Assembly: GCF_018260405.1 (NCBI RefSeq)
Contig: NZ_JAGLBG010000024.1
Coordinates: 1 to 30,528 of the forward strand
From: Deinococcus sp.
GTDB taxonomy: Bacteria > Deinococcota > Deinococci > Deinococcales > Deinococcaceae
Reading direction: 5' to 3'
Length of the DNA stretch: 30,528 nt
In this document: positions 16,799-28,418 of the stretch, piece by piece
Position numbering within the stretch: position 1 is the stretch's first letter
Layout: each line of letters begins with the position of its first letter
The notes under the pieces: model-generated
Databases searched by the model: none
What the model was told of the DNA's origin: nothing
The model's input: only the letters and a program-made list of their open reading frames with translations
Position numbers and translations under genes: made by a program

Positions 16799-17134
16799 TC
16801 AATCCTGCTGCCTGGGGGCAGACCCGCCGGCCACCGTTTCTTGCCCTGCGGCCTCAGGCGGCGTGACGTCCTGCGCCCGGATGACCTGCGGCATTGCGGC
16901 AATAACCTGGACCTGCGCAGGCGGCTGCGCAGGTGACACAGAAACCGCGTGGCTCTCGGTACGGGTGTCGCTCATCACACCCTCGAATTCTTCCTTAAGG
17001 CCCTGGGTACTGCGCCGAAACTCGCGCAGGCCAGCGCCCAGGCTTTTGCCGAGCTCAGGCAGTTTGCGCGGCCCGAAGACTACCAGTGCGATGACCAGAA
17101 TAAACAGGATTTCGGGAATACCGGGGGCATTCAT
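16799..17134 (-). CDS. tatA: TatA/TatE family twin-arginine translocase subunit
   Basis: A 111-residue protein with one N-terminal membrane helix (IPEILFILVIALVVFGP) and the family's FGPRKLPELGKSLGAGLREF hinge and amphipathic helix, then an acidic helical and Pro/Gln-rich tail. TatA oligomers form the pore that exports folded Tat substrates across the cytoplasmic membrane. I start at the ATG at 17134, because tggaggt sits 8 nt upstream and the protein begins right before the helix; an upstream ATG at 17161 has no such site. It follows the RqkA-like kinase by 104 bp on the same strand with no terminator visible, so co-transcription is possible. No tatB or tatC is in this window. The shorter tail makes TatA more likely than TatB. 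Confidence 0.9.
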   Translation of the reverse strand: MNAPGIPEILFILVIALVVFGPRKLPELGKSLGAGLREFRRSTQGLKEEFEGVMSDTRTESHAVSVSPAQPPAQVQVIAAMPQVIRAQDVTPPEAAGQETVAGGSAPRQQD

Positions 17135-17238
17135 GATTGAACCTCCAGAAGAGCGGAGCATGGACCGGCAGATAGCGCCCTACAAAGAGGCAGGTGCCTG
17201 CACAAGCCCAGCCCCGAGATGATACCAGCGCCGGGCGC

Positions 17239-19221
<1,983 letters not shown>

Positions 19222-19229
19222 ATTCGGTC

Positions 19230-19235
19230 AGTCTA
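19230..19235 (-). promoter_or_regulatory. Leaderless-type -10 box for rqkA-like gene
   Basis: TAGACT on the minus strand ends 8 nt before the ATG at 19221. There is no Shine-Dalgarno sequence. I saw no copy of the D. radiodurans radiation response palindrome upstream. Confidence 0.55.
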
Positions 19236-19325
19236 GCCGCGCTCCGGCCCAGAAGGGAGCCGCCGACCTAAAACTGACCCCAAGTTCAATTTTCTGGCCG
19301 AAGGGTCGCGTGAGCCAGCACCGCA

Positions 19326-19368
19326 AAAAGACCCGGCCCGCTGCGGGAAGTCTGCGCAGTGGGCCGGG
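19326..19368 (-). terminator. Rho-independent terminator downstream of the SlyD-like gene
   Basis: A 14-bp stem (19332-19345 with 19355-19368, one G-T pair) encloses a 9-nt loop. On the minus strand it is followed by five T (19326-19330). It separates the SlyD-like gene from the rqkA promoter. Confidence 0.8.
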
Positions 19369-19401
19369 GCCTGAAAGGTCAAGTTTGAAGCGGGACGTTT
19401 T

Positions 19402-19473
19402 ATACGGACTGCGCTCCATTGCGCCGCAGTCGGGAAGGCCACCGCCTGCGGCTCCACACCGCCCAGTCCGTAT
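19402..19473. repeat. Nested inverted repeat
   Basis: The outer arms atacggactg (19402-19411) and cagtccgtat (19464-19473) are perfect complements, and the inner arms gccgcag (19423-19429) and ctgcggc (19446-19452) also pair. The result is a 72-base cruciform-like structure with no coding content. It abuts the dispersed repeat copy at 19485-19532. Confidence 0.7.
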
Positions 19474-19484
19474 GATGTTCCTCC

Positions 19485-19532
19485 TCGCGTCGGCCCGGAT
19501 TGATTCGGGATGCCACCAAATCAACCGGCAGT
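19485..19532 (+). repeat. Right half of dispersed palindromic repeat
   Basis: Aligns with 7433-7480 and 25157-25204, sharing cggattga, ggc-gtctg and the tattag end. The stretch gap 19236-19548 (313 bases) therefore holds one terminator, one nested inverted repeat and this copy, with no gene. Confidence 0.6.
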
Positions 19533-19548
19533 CTGTATTAGTCCTGTA

Positions 19549-20511
19549 TTAGTCGTCGTGCATGTCGCCGCTGTGGGCGTGACCGTGCTCCAATTCCTCG
19601 GCGGTGGCGTCGCGCACGGCCAGCACCTTCACGTCGAAATGCAGGGTCTGCCCGGCCAGCGGAGGGTTGAAGTCTACCTTGACCTGGTCGCCGCCCACGG
19701 CCAGCACGGTAAACGGAATCACGCTGCCGTCTTCGGACTGGGCGTAGTAGGTCGCGCCGACTTCGATATCGTCGTCAAAATCCTCGCGGCTGAGGTCCTC
19801 GATGGCTTCTTCGTCACGCGGGCCATACCCGTCTTCGGGCTGCACGGTGACTTGCAGGCTATCGCCCACGGCCTTGCCTTCCAGCGCCCGCTCCAGGCCA
19901 GGAATGATATTGCTGTGGCCGTGCAGGTAGGTCAGTGGTTCGCCGGGTTCGCTCTGGTCGATGAGTTCTCCGCTAACGGTCAGCTTGTAATCGAGATCGA
20001 CCACTTTGTCTTGGGCTACGTTCATAGTTCCTCCAGTGGGCTGCGAGACAGTGCGCTGTGAGCTGGCCTGAACAGGCGGCGTGAAGTGGGCCGGGCCGCT
20101 CAAGCGCAGCACCTTCACGTCAAAGTGCAGGGTTTCACCCGCGAGTGGCGAATTGAAATCCACCGTCACCTTATCGCCTTCCAGGGCCACAACGGTGAAA
20201 GGCATAACACTGCCGTCTTGCACCTGGGTGTAATACGTCGCGCCGACCTCAATATCCTCGTCCAGTTCGGTGCGGGGCAGCGCCAGCACGCTCTCGGGGT
20301 CATGTTCACCGTAAGCGTCGGCGGGCAGCACCGTGACCTGAAACTGGTCGCCCACAGCCTTACCTTCCAGCGCCCGCTCCAGCCCCGGAATAATGTCGCC
20401 CTGCCCGAACAGAAAGCTCAGCGGCTCGCCCGGCGCGCTCTGGTCGATGACCTCGCCGCGCACCGTGAGGGTGTAGTCCAGTTCGACCAGACTGCCTTGT
20501 GTAATCTTCAT
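19549..20511 (-). CDS. slyD: Tandem SlyD-like FKBP prolyl isomerase (in-frame duplication)
   Basis: The frame is open from the ATG at 20511 (preceded by ggagg) through two full FKBP/SlyD-like domains with no stop between: domain 1 about 1-140 and domain 2 about 163-320. Each has the start LxYxLTVxGExIDQS, GxxxIIPGLERALEGKAVGD and the PLAGxTLHFDVKVL end. The linker is about 20 residues rich in Ser/Gln. The C-terminus of domain 2 is His-rich (EELEHGHAHSGDMHDD), as in SlyD metal-binding tails. SlyD proteins are cytoplasmic peptidyl-prolyl isomerases and chaperones that bind Ni. An ATG at 20025 with its own ggagga just upstream would start a 158-residue copy of domain 2 alone. I cannot tell whether the cell makes the 320-residue fusion, the short form, or both. 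The divergent moeA lies 120 bp away. Confidence 0.85.
   Translation of the reverse strand: MKITQGSLVELDYTLTVRGEVIDQSAPGEPLSFLFGQGDIIPGLERALEGKAVGDQFQVTVLPADAYGEHDPESVLALPRTELDEDIEVGATYYTQVQDGSVMPFTVVALEGDKVTVDFNSPLAGETLHFDVKVLRLSGPAHFTPPVQASSQRTVSQPTGGTMNVAQDKVVDLDYKLTVSGELIDQSEPGEPLTYLHGHSNIIPGLERALEGKAVGDSLQVTVQPEDGYGPRDEEAIEDLSREDFDDDIEVGATYYAQSEDGSVIPFTVLAVGGDQVKVDFNPPLAGQTLHFDVKVLAVRDATAEELEHGHAHSGDMHDD
20029..20034 (-). promoter_or_regulatory. Internal ribosome binding site of the SlyD tandem
   Basis: The minus strand reads ggagga then 3 nt and the ATG at 20025, which opens the second SlyD-like domain. It is as strong as the site before the first domain, which supports separate initiation. 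Confidence 0.6.
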
Positions 20512-20619
20512 GCGGCCTCCGTCACAGGCCCGAGTTGAGGGGGGCTGTGATCCGGCCAGCAGCATAGCAACCTGAGCCGCACCTCTGCTGAAGCTGGTGC
20601 CTACGCTGGCGCTGGCGCC

Positions 20620-20625
20620 TATGCT
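20620..20625 (+). promoter_or_regulatory. Leaderless-type -10 box for moeA
   Basis: TATGCT ends 6 nt before the ATG at 20632, and no Shine-Dalgarno sequence is present. Confidence 0.5.
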
Positions 20626-20631
20626 GCCTGC

Positions 20632-21846
20632 ATGAGCCAGCCCCAGAACCGGCCCCCGCACCAGCCGCCGTTCCCGATGCACATCAGCGTGGAAGAAGCC
20701 CGCCGGAGCCTCGCCGCCATGCTGCCGCCCCTCGGCCCCGAAACCGTGAGGGTAGCCGAAGCCCTGGGCCGCACGCTGGCCGCCGACCTCACGGCGCTGG
20801 TCAGCCATCCCAGCGCCACCGAGAGCGCCCTAGACGGTATCGCCTGCCGCGAGGCCGATACCCTCGGTGCCAGCGCGGCGGCCCCGGTTCGCCTGAAGGT
20901 CAGCGGAGAAAGCCGCGCCGGAGTGCCTTTTGGCGGCGTGGTCGGCCCAGGCGAGTGCGTGCGGATTTACACGGGTGCGCCCCTACCGCCCGGCACCGAC
21001 GCGATTTGCCCCGTCGAGCAGTTGCAAGGCGGCGCGGACGATCATGTCCTGCTGCTGCGCCCAGCCAGTCCCGGCGACGTGCGCCACGAGGGCGGCGATT
21101 TCCGGGCGGGCGAAACAGTCATGTATGTGGGCCAGCGCCTTACTTCTCCCCGGCTGGCCCTGGCGACGGCGCTGGGCCACGCGCAGGTCGAGGTTCGCAG
21201 GCGGCTGCGTGTCGCGCTGCTCTCGACAGGCGACGAGGTGGTCGAGCCGGGCACGCCGCTGATGGCCGGGCAGGTCTACGACAGCAACAGCGTGGGCCTA
21301 AGCGCCATGCTGGGCGAGTGCGGCTGCGAGGTTATCTGGCTGGGGCACGCCCCCGACAGCCCCGAGGCCCTAAAGGGAAGCATCGCCAGGGCGGGCGGCG
21401 CCGACGTGCTGCTGACCAGTGGCGGCGTCAGCATGGGCAAGTACGACTTTATGCGCGACCTGCTGATCGAACAGGGGCGGGTGGCCTTCTGGAAAGTCAG
21501 AATGCGCCCCGGTGGCCCCGCGCTGCTGGGCGGCTGGCACGGGCTGCCGGTGTTCGGGCTGCCGGGCAACCCGGTGAGCAGTCTGGTGGTCTTTCACGTC
21601 ATCGTGCGCCCGGCGCTCACCGGGCAGCCGGTGCAAACGCTGAGGCTGCGGGCCGCGACCCCTTTCCGGGCTATTGCCGACAAGGCGGCTTTCTGGCGGG
21701 CCACTCTAGTAAACGGGCAGGTGCACGACTACCGCCAGCAGAGCAGCGGCGTCTTGCGGTCACTCAGCGACGCCGACGCGCTAGTGCTGGTGCCCGAAGG
21801 CCAGCCCGTACAGGTCGGCGAAGAGGTGGACGTGATTTTGCTGTGA
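20632..21846 (+). CDS. moeA: Molybdopterin molybdenumtransferase MoeA
   Basis: A 404-residue cytoplasmic enzyme of normal length for the family. It inserts molybdate into adenylylated molybdopterin to complete the molybdenum cofactor. Seen in order: MHISVEEARRSLAAMLPPL, the N-terminal TESALDGIACREAD loop, RIYTGAPLPPGTDAICPVEQ, LLSTGDEVVEPG (about 196), YDSNSVGLSAMLGECGC, LLTSGGVSMGKYDFMRD (about 262) and GLPGNPVSSLVVFHVIVRP (about 309). The C-terminal domain is short but present. It is divergent from the SlyD-like gene and probably monocistronic and leaderless. Other molybdopterin genes are not in the window. Confidence 0.95.
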   Translation: MSQPQNRPPHQPPFPMHISVEEARRSLAAMLPPLGPETVRVAEALGRTLAADLTALVSHPSATESALDGIACREADTLGASAAAPVRLKVSGESRAGVPFGGVVGPGECVRIYTGAPLPPGTDAICPVEQLQGGADDHVLLLRPASPGDVRHEGGDFRAGETVMYVGQRLTSPRLALATALGHAQVEVRRRLRVALLSTGDEVVEPGTPLMAGQVYDSNSVGLSAMLGECGCEVIWLGHAPDSPEALKGSIARAGGADVLLTSGGVSMGKYDFMRDLLIEQGRVAFWKVRMRPGGPALLGGWHGLPVFGLPGNPVSSLVVFHVIVRPALTGQPVQTLRLRAATPFRAIADKAAFWRATLVNGQVHDYRQQSSGVLRSLSDADALVLVPEGQPVQVGEEVDVILL

Positions 21847-21868
21847 GCGTCTGAACCACGCGGGCCGC

Positions 21869-21905
21869 AAAAATCCCGCCACCGGGGATGCGTTCGGTGA
21901 CGGGA
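21869..21905 (-). terminator. Rho-independent terminator of the glnK-amtB operon
   Basis: An 11-bp stem with one mismatch (21874-21884 with 21895-21905) is followed on the minus strand by five T (21869-21873). It lies about 85 bp past the amtB stop and just past the moeA stop on the other strand. Confidence 0.75.
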
Positions 21906-21989
21906 CAACGTGGAGGTGCTGAGTCAGGAAACTGCGACTAAGGGCAGTAGAGTTGGATTCGTGAGGTCAGAAGTGCGGCAACCGGGGAC

Positions 21990-23306
21990 CTAGTCGCCGC
22001 CGAGGAACACGGGAGCGCCCAGACCGGTTTCGCTTTCGCTGTAGCCCTGCTCGCTGTGTGCGCTGATGTCGATGCCCGCGATTTCCTGACTGGCGGGAAG
22101 CCGCAGCGGCATGATGGCGGCCACGATCTTAAGCAGAATGAAGCTGCCCACGCCCGCCCAGACCAGGCTGGTCACGACACTGATAAGCTGCACCAGCATC
22201 TGAGCGTCCCAGGCCTTGCCGCTGCCAGTGGTAAAGGCGAGCGCCCCGGTAAGCAGCGCCCCGACGATTCCGGCGACCCCGTGGCAGGCGAACACGTCGA
22301 GACTGTCGTCTGCGCCCATGCGGTGCTTGGCCTGCACCGTGAGGTAACTGGCGCTGGCTCCCAGCACGCCAACCAAGATGCTCGCCAGCGGACTGACGAA
22401 GGCGCAGGCCGGGGTAATGGCGACCAGCCCCACGACCAGCCCAGTCGCGGCCCCCACAGCGGTGGGCTTGCCGTCGCCGCTACTTTCCCACAGCAGCCAG
22501 GTCAGCATGGCCGCCGCCGGAGCGATCAGCGTAGTGATGAAAGCCAGGCCCGCCTGCTGGTTAGCCGCCACCGCAGAACCGGCGTTAAAGCCCATCCAGC
22601 CAAACCACAGCAGCCCTGCGCCCAGCAGCACCAGCGGCACGTTGTGTGGCACGTGGGCATTTTTCGGGAAGCCGATGCGCGGCCCCAGCACGATGGCGGC
22701 GACCAGGGCGCTGATCCCGGCACTGATATGAATAACGGTGCCGCCCGCGAAATCCAGGGCGCCCATCTTGAATAGCCAGCCGTCACTGCTCCAGACCCAG
22801 TGGGCCAGCGGCGCGTAGATCAGCAGGCTCCAGAGCGCGCCGAACAGCACGAACGCCCCGAAGCGCATCCGCTCGACCACCGCGCCCGAGATCAGGGCCA
22901 GGGCAATGATAGCGAACATGGCCTGAAACGCGGCGAACACGTAGGTCGGAATGCTGCCGGTAAGCTGGTCAGCCAGCCCGGCCAGCCCCAGGTGACCGAA
23001 GCCTCCGATCAGGGCGCTGCCGCCTTCGCCGAACGCGATGGTATAGCCCGCCAGCGTCCACAAGATGCCTACCACACCGATTGAAACGATGCTCATCATC
23101 ATGGTGTTCAGCACGCTCTGGGTGCGAGTCAGGCCGCCGTAGAAAAAGGCCAGGCCAGGGGTCATCAGCAGCACCAGGGCTGCCGAAGCCAGCATCCAGG
23201 CCGTGTCGCCGGAATTGAGGGTGGGTTTGGTGTCGGCGGCGAACGCCGCGCCCGCCAGCATCAGGCCCAGGGGCAGGCCGAAGGATAGGACTCGGTTCAG
23301 TTTCAT
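21990..23306 (-). CDS. amtB: Ammonium transporter AmtB
   Basis: A 438-residue integral membrane protein. A cleavable signal peptide is visible (MKLNRVLSFGLPLGLMLAGA...FAADTKP). About eleven helices follow, with FFYGGLTRTQSVLNTMM, the conserved Asp in GALDFAGGTVIHISAG and the two pore histidines (VIHIS and FACHGVAG). AmtB conducts ammonia and is closed by P-II proteins. The start at 23306 is set by the caggaggaac ribosome site about 7 nt upstream; the upstream ATG at 23345 overlaps the glnK stop region without one. It follows glnK by 39 bp and is the second gene of the operon. Confidence 0.96.
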   Translation of the reverse strand: MKLNRVLSFGLPLGLMLAGAAFAADTKPTLNSGDTAWMLASAALVLLMTPGLAFFYGGLTRTQSVLNTMMMSIVSIGVVGILWTLAGYTIAFGEGGSALIGGFGHLGLAGLADQLTGSIPTYVFAAFQAMFAIIALALISGAVVERMRFGAFVLFGALWSLLIYAPLAHWVWSSDGWLFKMGALDFAGGTVIHISAGISALVAAIVLGPRIGFPKNAHVPHNVPLVLLGAGLLWFGWMGFNAGSAVAANQQAGLAFITTLIAPAAAMLTWLLWESSGDGKPTAVGAATGLVVGLVAITPACAFVSPLASILVGVLGASASYLTVQAKHRMGADDSLDVFACHGVAGIVGALLTGALAFTTGSGKAWDAQMLVQLISVVTSLVWAGVGSFILLKIVAAIMPLRLPASQEIAGIDISAHSEQGYSESETGLGAPVFLGGD

Positions 23307-23345
23307 GGGGTAGTTCCTCCTGTCCTGCACTTCAGCCCGGGCCAT

Positions 23346-23717
23346 TTAGACCGGGTTGAGGCGGGTTTCGTTAACGGGTGTGAGGGCGGCGCTGTCGGAC
23401 TCGCCGGTGCGAATACGCACCACCCGTTCAAGCGGCTGCACAAAAATCTTGCCGTCACCGACCTCGCCAGTGCGTGCGCCCTTGCAGATGGCGTCGATAG
23501 CCAAGTCCACAAAGGGGTCACTGACCGCCATCCGGAACTCGACTTTGTCACGGAATTCGACCATCACGCGGGTACCCCGGTAGAGCTCGACCACTTCCTT
23601 TTCGCCCCCGTGCCCGCTGACACGCGACAGGGTAATGCCGCTGATTCCAGCGTTGAACAGCGCCTCTTTGACCTGCTGAACCCGTTCGGGCCGCACGACA
23701 GCAGTAATCAGTTTCAA
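23346..23717 (-). CDS. glnK: Nitrogen regulatory protein P-II (GlnK)
   Basis: A 123-residue trimeric signalling protein that reports 2-oxoglutarate and ATP/ADP and binds AmtB. Visible are the first strand KLITAVVRPERVQQVKEAL, the T-loop EKEVVELYRGTRV with the modifiable Tyr, DGKIFVQPLERVVRIRTGE and a slightly extended tail. I chose the TTG at 23717, because agaggtga lies 4-5 nt before it and P-II proteins begin at MKxI; the upstream ATG at 23756 would add an unlike 13-residue leader. Its partner amtB follows directly, the usual glnK-amtB pair. Confidence 0.93.
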   Translation of the reverse strand: MKLITAVVRPERVQQVKEALFNAGISGITLSRVSGHGGEKEVVELYRGTRVMVEFRDKVEFRMAVSDPFVDLAIDAICKGARTGEVGDGKIFVQPLERVVRIRTGESDSAALTPVNETRLNPV

Positions 23718-23770
23718 AGCGTCACCTCTTTTGGGGTCAATTTGCAGTTTTCGCATCCCTGCATACAGGT

Positions 23771-23799
23771 AGTGTGGCGGTAAGTTACCAGATTGTCAA
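23771..23799 (-). promoter_or_regulatory. Probable promoter of glnK-amtB
   Basis: On the minus strand TTGACA (23799-23794) is followed 17 nt later by CACACT (23776-23771). The -35 is consensus and the -10 weak. The spacer contains TAACTT. A TATAAT on the plus strand at 23819-23824 faces the CAP gene, but its -35 is poor. Confidence 0.45.
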
Positions 23800-23945
23800 A
23801 GATATTTAGGCAAATGTCTATAATTCTCGGAACAAACTGTAGTTTACTGGGAGTTGCCGAAAGCCGCGTGCGCCTTGTGCGAGCACTTTGCCCGAACAAC
23901 TGCCAGGGTAGCTTTCCCGCGAATTTTGCAGGAGTGCGCGTGTTC

Positions 23946-23951
23946 TACTCT
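23946..23951 (+). promoter_or_regulatory. Leaderless-type -10 box for the CAP protein
   Basis: TACTCT lies 8 nt before the ATG at 23960. No Shine-Dalgarno sequence follows it. Confidence 0.5.
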
Positions 23952-23959
23952 AGGTTGTC

Positions 23960-25009
23960 ATGCTCAAAGCCGTTGCCGCCACTTCTACCCGCCCTGCACT
24001 GGTTTTGCTCGGCTTGCTGCTCTGGAGTGCACCAGTGCTGGGCCAGCTGGAACCGGGTCAACGGGGGCCAGGTCAGAAAAGCGACATTAAAATCAGCTAC
24101 AGCTTCAGCGACGCGGCGCTGGCTCCGCTGACGGTTCGGTTTACCGCCACCACCCCGGCGGGCTATCAGGTCAGCTGGGATTTCGGGGACGGCAACCGGG
24201 CCAGCGGCCAGACGGTCAGTCACACGTTTTACCGTCCAGGGCGCTACACCACCAGTGTCCGGATCAGCACGCCCAGTGCTCAGAGCAGCGTGGCCAGACA
24301 GGTTCTTGAGGTGAAATCGGCGGGGCCGGAACACGCCGCCCTGACCCTGCTGCTGACCCCCAGTGGCGTACGCCTGAGCGAAAGCGGCAGCGTGGCCTAT
24401 GCTCCCAGGGCCACCCGTTACTGGCTCGACGGCCAGGAAATTGCGCTGGCGAAAACGGGATCTCAGATCAAATCCGAGCTGGTGTCCCTCGCGCCCGGAC
24501 GCCACCGCGCCACCGTGCGCGTACTGGGCCTGACTGGGCCTCTCGAAAAGTCGCTCAGCTTTACCACGGCTCCGGTGAACACCAGTGCGCCCTTTGACCT
24601 TGAAGTGTTCCGGCTGACCAATCAGGCCCGCGCCAGGGGCTGGAACTGTCAGACCAAAAAGGTCGGTGGCCCCGCCCTGGGCGCCCTCAAACGCGACTCC
24701 ACGCTCGACAGTGCCGCCGTGGCCCAGTCAGTCACGCTGGCCCTAAGCGGCGTATTTGACCATCAGAGTGCGCTGGACGGCAGTTCACCGCATGACCGGC
24801 TGCTGGCGACGGGGCTGGTGGTCAACCGCAGCGGGGAAAATATCGCCGCCGGGCAGACCACGCCGCAGGAAGTGGTGAGTGCGTGGCTCCGCAGCCCCGG
24901 ACATTGCCACAACATCATGGGCGACTTTACGCACATCGGCCTGAGTTACGTGGCGCGGCCCGGCAGCAGGCTAAAGACGTTCTGGACGCAGGTGTTCGCC
25001 GCACCGTGA
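23960..25009 (+). CDS. Secreted PKD-CAP domain protein
   Basis: A 349-residue exported protein. Residues 1-29 form a signal peptide (ALVLLGLLLWSAPVLG). A PKD domain (about 43-118) shows WDFGDGNRASGQTVSHTFYRPGRY; a beta-rich linker (about 119-205) follows. A CAP/SCP-like domain (about 210-349) has FRLTNQARA, LDSAAVAQS, GVFDHQS, SGENIAAGQ, SAWLRSPGHCHNIMGDFTHIGLSY and FWTQVF, close to the SCP-like extracellular family. Their activity is largely unknown; some act on cell-wall or membrane lipids. His in GHCHNIM and the FDHQS His could bind metal. The gene stands alone between the glnK promoter and a repeat, and the transcript looks leaderless. Confidence 0.9.
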   Translation: MLKAVAATSTRPALVLLGLLLWSAPVLGQLEPGQRGPGQKSDIKISYSFSDAALAPLTVRFTATTPAGYQVSWDFGDGNRASGQTVSHTFYRPGRYTTSVRISTPSAQSSVARQVLEVKSAGPEHAALTLLLTPSGVRLSESGSVAYAPRATRYWLDGQEIALAKTGSQIKSELVSLAPGRHRATVRVLGLTGPLEKSLSFTTAPVNTSAPFDLEVFRLTNQARARGWNCQTKKVGGPALGALKRDSTLDSAAVAQSVTLALSGVFDHQSALDGSSPHDRLLATGLVVNRSGENIAAGQTTPQEVVSAWLRSPGHCHNIMGDFTHIGLSYVARPGSRLKTFWTQVFAAP

Positions 25010-25047
25010 GAACGCTCCGCCCCTACTTGACCCACTTGATACCGGCG

Positions 25048-25201
25048 CGGACTCGTAGAGCTGCTTGCAGAGCGGATTTGGGCGCTTTTCCCGGCTACGC
25101 CGAACTGTAACCGGGAGCTATTGACCGCGAAATCCGTATTGTTCCTACTTGCCTGCGCCCGGATTCAACCGAGAACTGCCCGGTTCAGGCGCCAGTCCGA
25201 A

Positions 25202-25204
<3 letters not shown>
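25048..25204 (+). repeat. Full-length dispersed palindromic repeat
   Basis: This is the most complete copy in the window. Its left half (25049-25118) is shared with 4383-4450 and 103-147, and its right half (25157-25204) with 7433-7480 and 19485-19532. The left end, gactcgtagagctgc, is also the right arm of the MITE-like element at 16739. It fills the gap between the CAP gene and the pnp stop and probably serves as a bidirectional transcript end. Confidence 0.65.
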
Positions 25205-27514
<2,310 letters not shown>

Positions 27515-27521
27515 GGGAATC

Positions 27522-27527
27522 AGTGTA
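27522..27527 (-). promoter_or_regulatory. Leaderless-type -10 box for pnp
   Basis: TACACT on the minus strand ends 7 nt before the ATG at 27514, with no Shine-Dalgarno sequence. Confidence 0.5.
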
Positions 27528-27629
27528 GCCCGCAAGCTATGGGAACTATTGGTGGTTACGCGCTCAGGGCCGTGAGCGATGGGCCATGAGGCGTGAGGAT
27601 TTTCCTCCCTAGCGGCTATCAGCCCCAAC

Positions 27630-27752
27630 TCACGGCCCCATGCTCGGCACTTCCTCCTTCACCACGCGGTTATTCTGGAAATAGAACCTCACCCAGCGCT
27701 GTGCGGCGGCCCGTGCGCCCTCACCTGCGTTCTTGCCTGCCCCCCAGCTCCC
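27630..27752 (-). pseudogene. Possible small gene remnant upstream of pnp
   Basis: On the minus strand a 40-codon stretch reads GAGKNAGEGARAAAQRW followed by VRFYFQNNRVVKEEVP and ends in TGA. It has no ATG start and a TAG precedes it. The composition looks protein-like, so it may be the tail of a lost gene, but it could be chance. The rest of the 27515-27845 gap shows nothing else except the promoter at 27833. Confidence 0.25.
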
Positions 27753-27832
27753 CTAACGCCCCTTGATCCGCAGCAGACTGAGAATTGGAAAGACCTAAAG
27801 ATTTGGGGAATTTTTTACTTTACGGCACTGGT

Positions 27833-27838
27833 TATGCT
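27833..27838 (+). promoter_or_regulatory. Leaderless-type -10 box for the outer-membrane-like protein
   Basis: TATGCT ends 7 nt before the ATG at 27846, and the region before it is AT-rich (tttttact). It decides the start: the ATG at 27834 lies inside this box. Confidence 0.55.
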
Positions 27839-27845
27839 AAGTCTC

Positions 27846-28319
27846 ATGAAGAAGACGCTTATTGGACTCCTGGCTCTTAGCGCTGTTTCGACGGCTTCGG
27901 CAGACAGCTATGTCGGCGGCTCCATCGGCTCCGGCCTTAGCCTGCACTACCAGACCGACCGCACTGCAACGAGCGCTATGCGTTACAGCCTGAACCTCGA
28001 CGCGACTCAGTTCAACTTTAACCAGCTTACGCTGGGCGGCTCTGTGGACTACCTGTCTAACTTTGCTGGTCAGTCTCTGGGTTCGGGCCTGACCCCCTAT
28101 TACGGCCTGGGTCTGGGCGCGGGCGTGGCGCTGGGAGACAACTACTCCGGCGTAGGCGTTTATCCTCACGGCATCCTGGGTCTGAAATACCAGATCAGCA
28201 CTCCCCTGAGCACTTTTGGTGAAGTGAACGCCGGACCTTACATCGATTTTGGCAGTGGCGGCGGCATCGGTTTCGGCTATAACCTGCGGATCGGTATCAA
28301 CTACGTGCTCAACCGCTAA
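27846..28319 (+). CDS. Small exported probable beta-barrel protein
   Basis: A 157-residue protein with a signal peptide (MKKTLIGLLALSAVSTASA, likely cut before DSY). The rest alternates short beta strands rich in Gly, Tyr, Ser and Asn (YVGGSIGSGLSLHYQTD, YYGLGLGAGVALGD, GPYIDFGSGGGIGFGYNL) and ends in the strand GINYVLNR. This looks like an eight-stranded outer-membrane barrel. No specific family is recognised. The start is set by the leaderless -10 box. A terminator follows 38 bases after the stop, so it is monocistronic. Confidence 0.85.
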   Translation: MKKTLIGLLALSAVSTASADSYVGGSIGSGLSLHYQTDRTATSAMRYSLNLDATQFNFNQLTLGGSVDYLSNFAGQSLGSGLTPYYGLGLGAGVALGDNYSGVGVYPHGILGLKYQISTPLSTFGEVNAGPYIDFGSGGGIGFGYNLRIGINYVLNR

Positions 28320-28356
28320 GCCCAATTTCCGTACTCACAGTCCTTCTACCCAAAGG

Positions 28357-28381
28357 CCCGGCCCGCAAGGTCGGGTTTTTT
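28357..28381 (+). terminator. Rho-independent terminator
   Basis: A 7-bp stem (28357-28363 cccggcc with 28369-28375 ggtcggg, one G-T pair) encloses a 5-nt loop and is followed by six T (28376-28381). It ends the small exported protein's transcript. Confidence 0.85.
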
Positions 28382-28406
28382 CGGCGCACACCTTATGGAT
28401 GACCTG

Positions 28407-28412
28407 TAGAGT
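28407..28412 (+). promoter_or_regulatory. Leaderless-type -10 box for the DinB-like gene
   Basis: TAGAGT ends 6 nt before the ATG at 28419, with no Shine-Dalgarno sequence. Confidence 0.5.
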
Positions 28413-28418
28413 GAACCT

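Noticed and set aside
19236..19330. Radiation/desiccation response motif upstream of the rqkA-like gene
   Set aside because: I looked for the known 17-base palindrome and saw no match; only a -10 box and a terminator are present.
20512..20808. N-terminal extension of the SlyD frame across the moeA start
   Set aside because: The ATG at 20511 with ggagg and the SlyD-type beginning mark the start; the extension is antisense to moeA.
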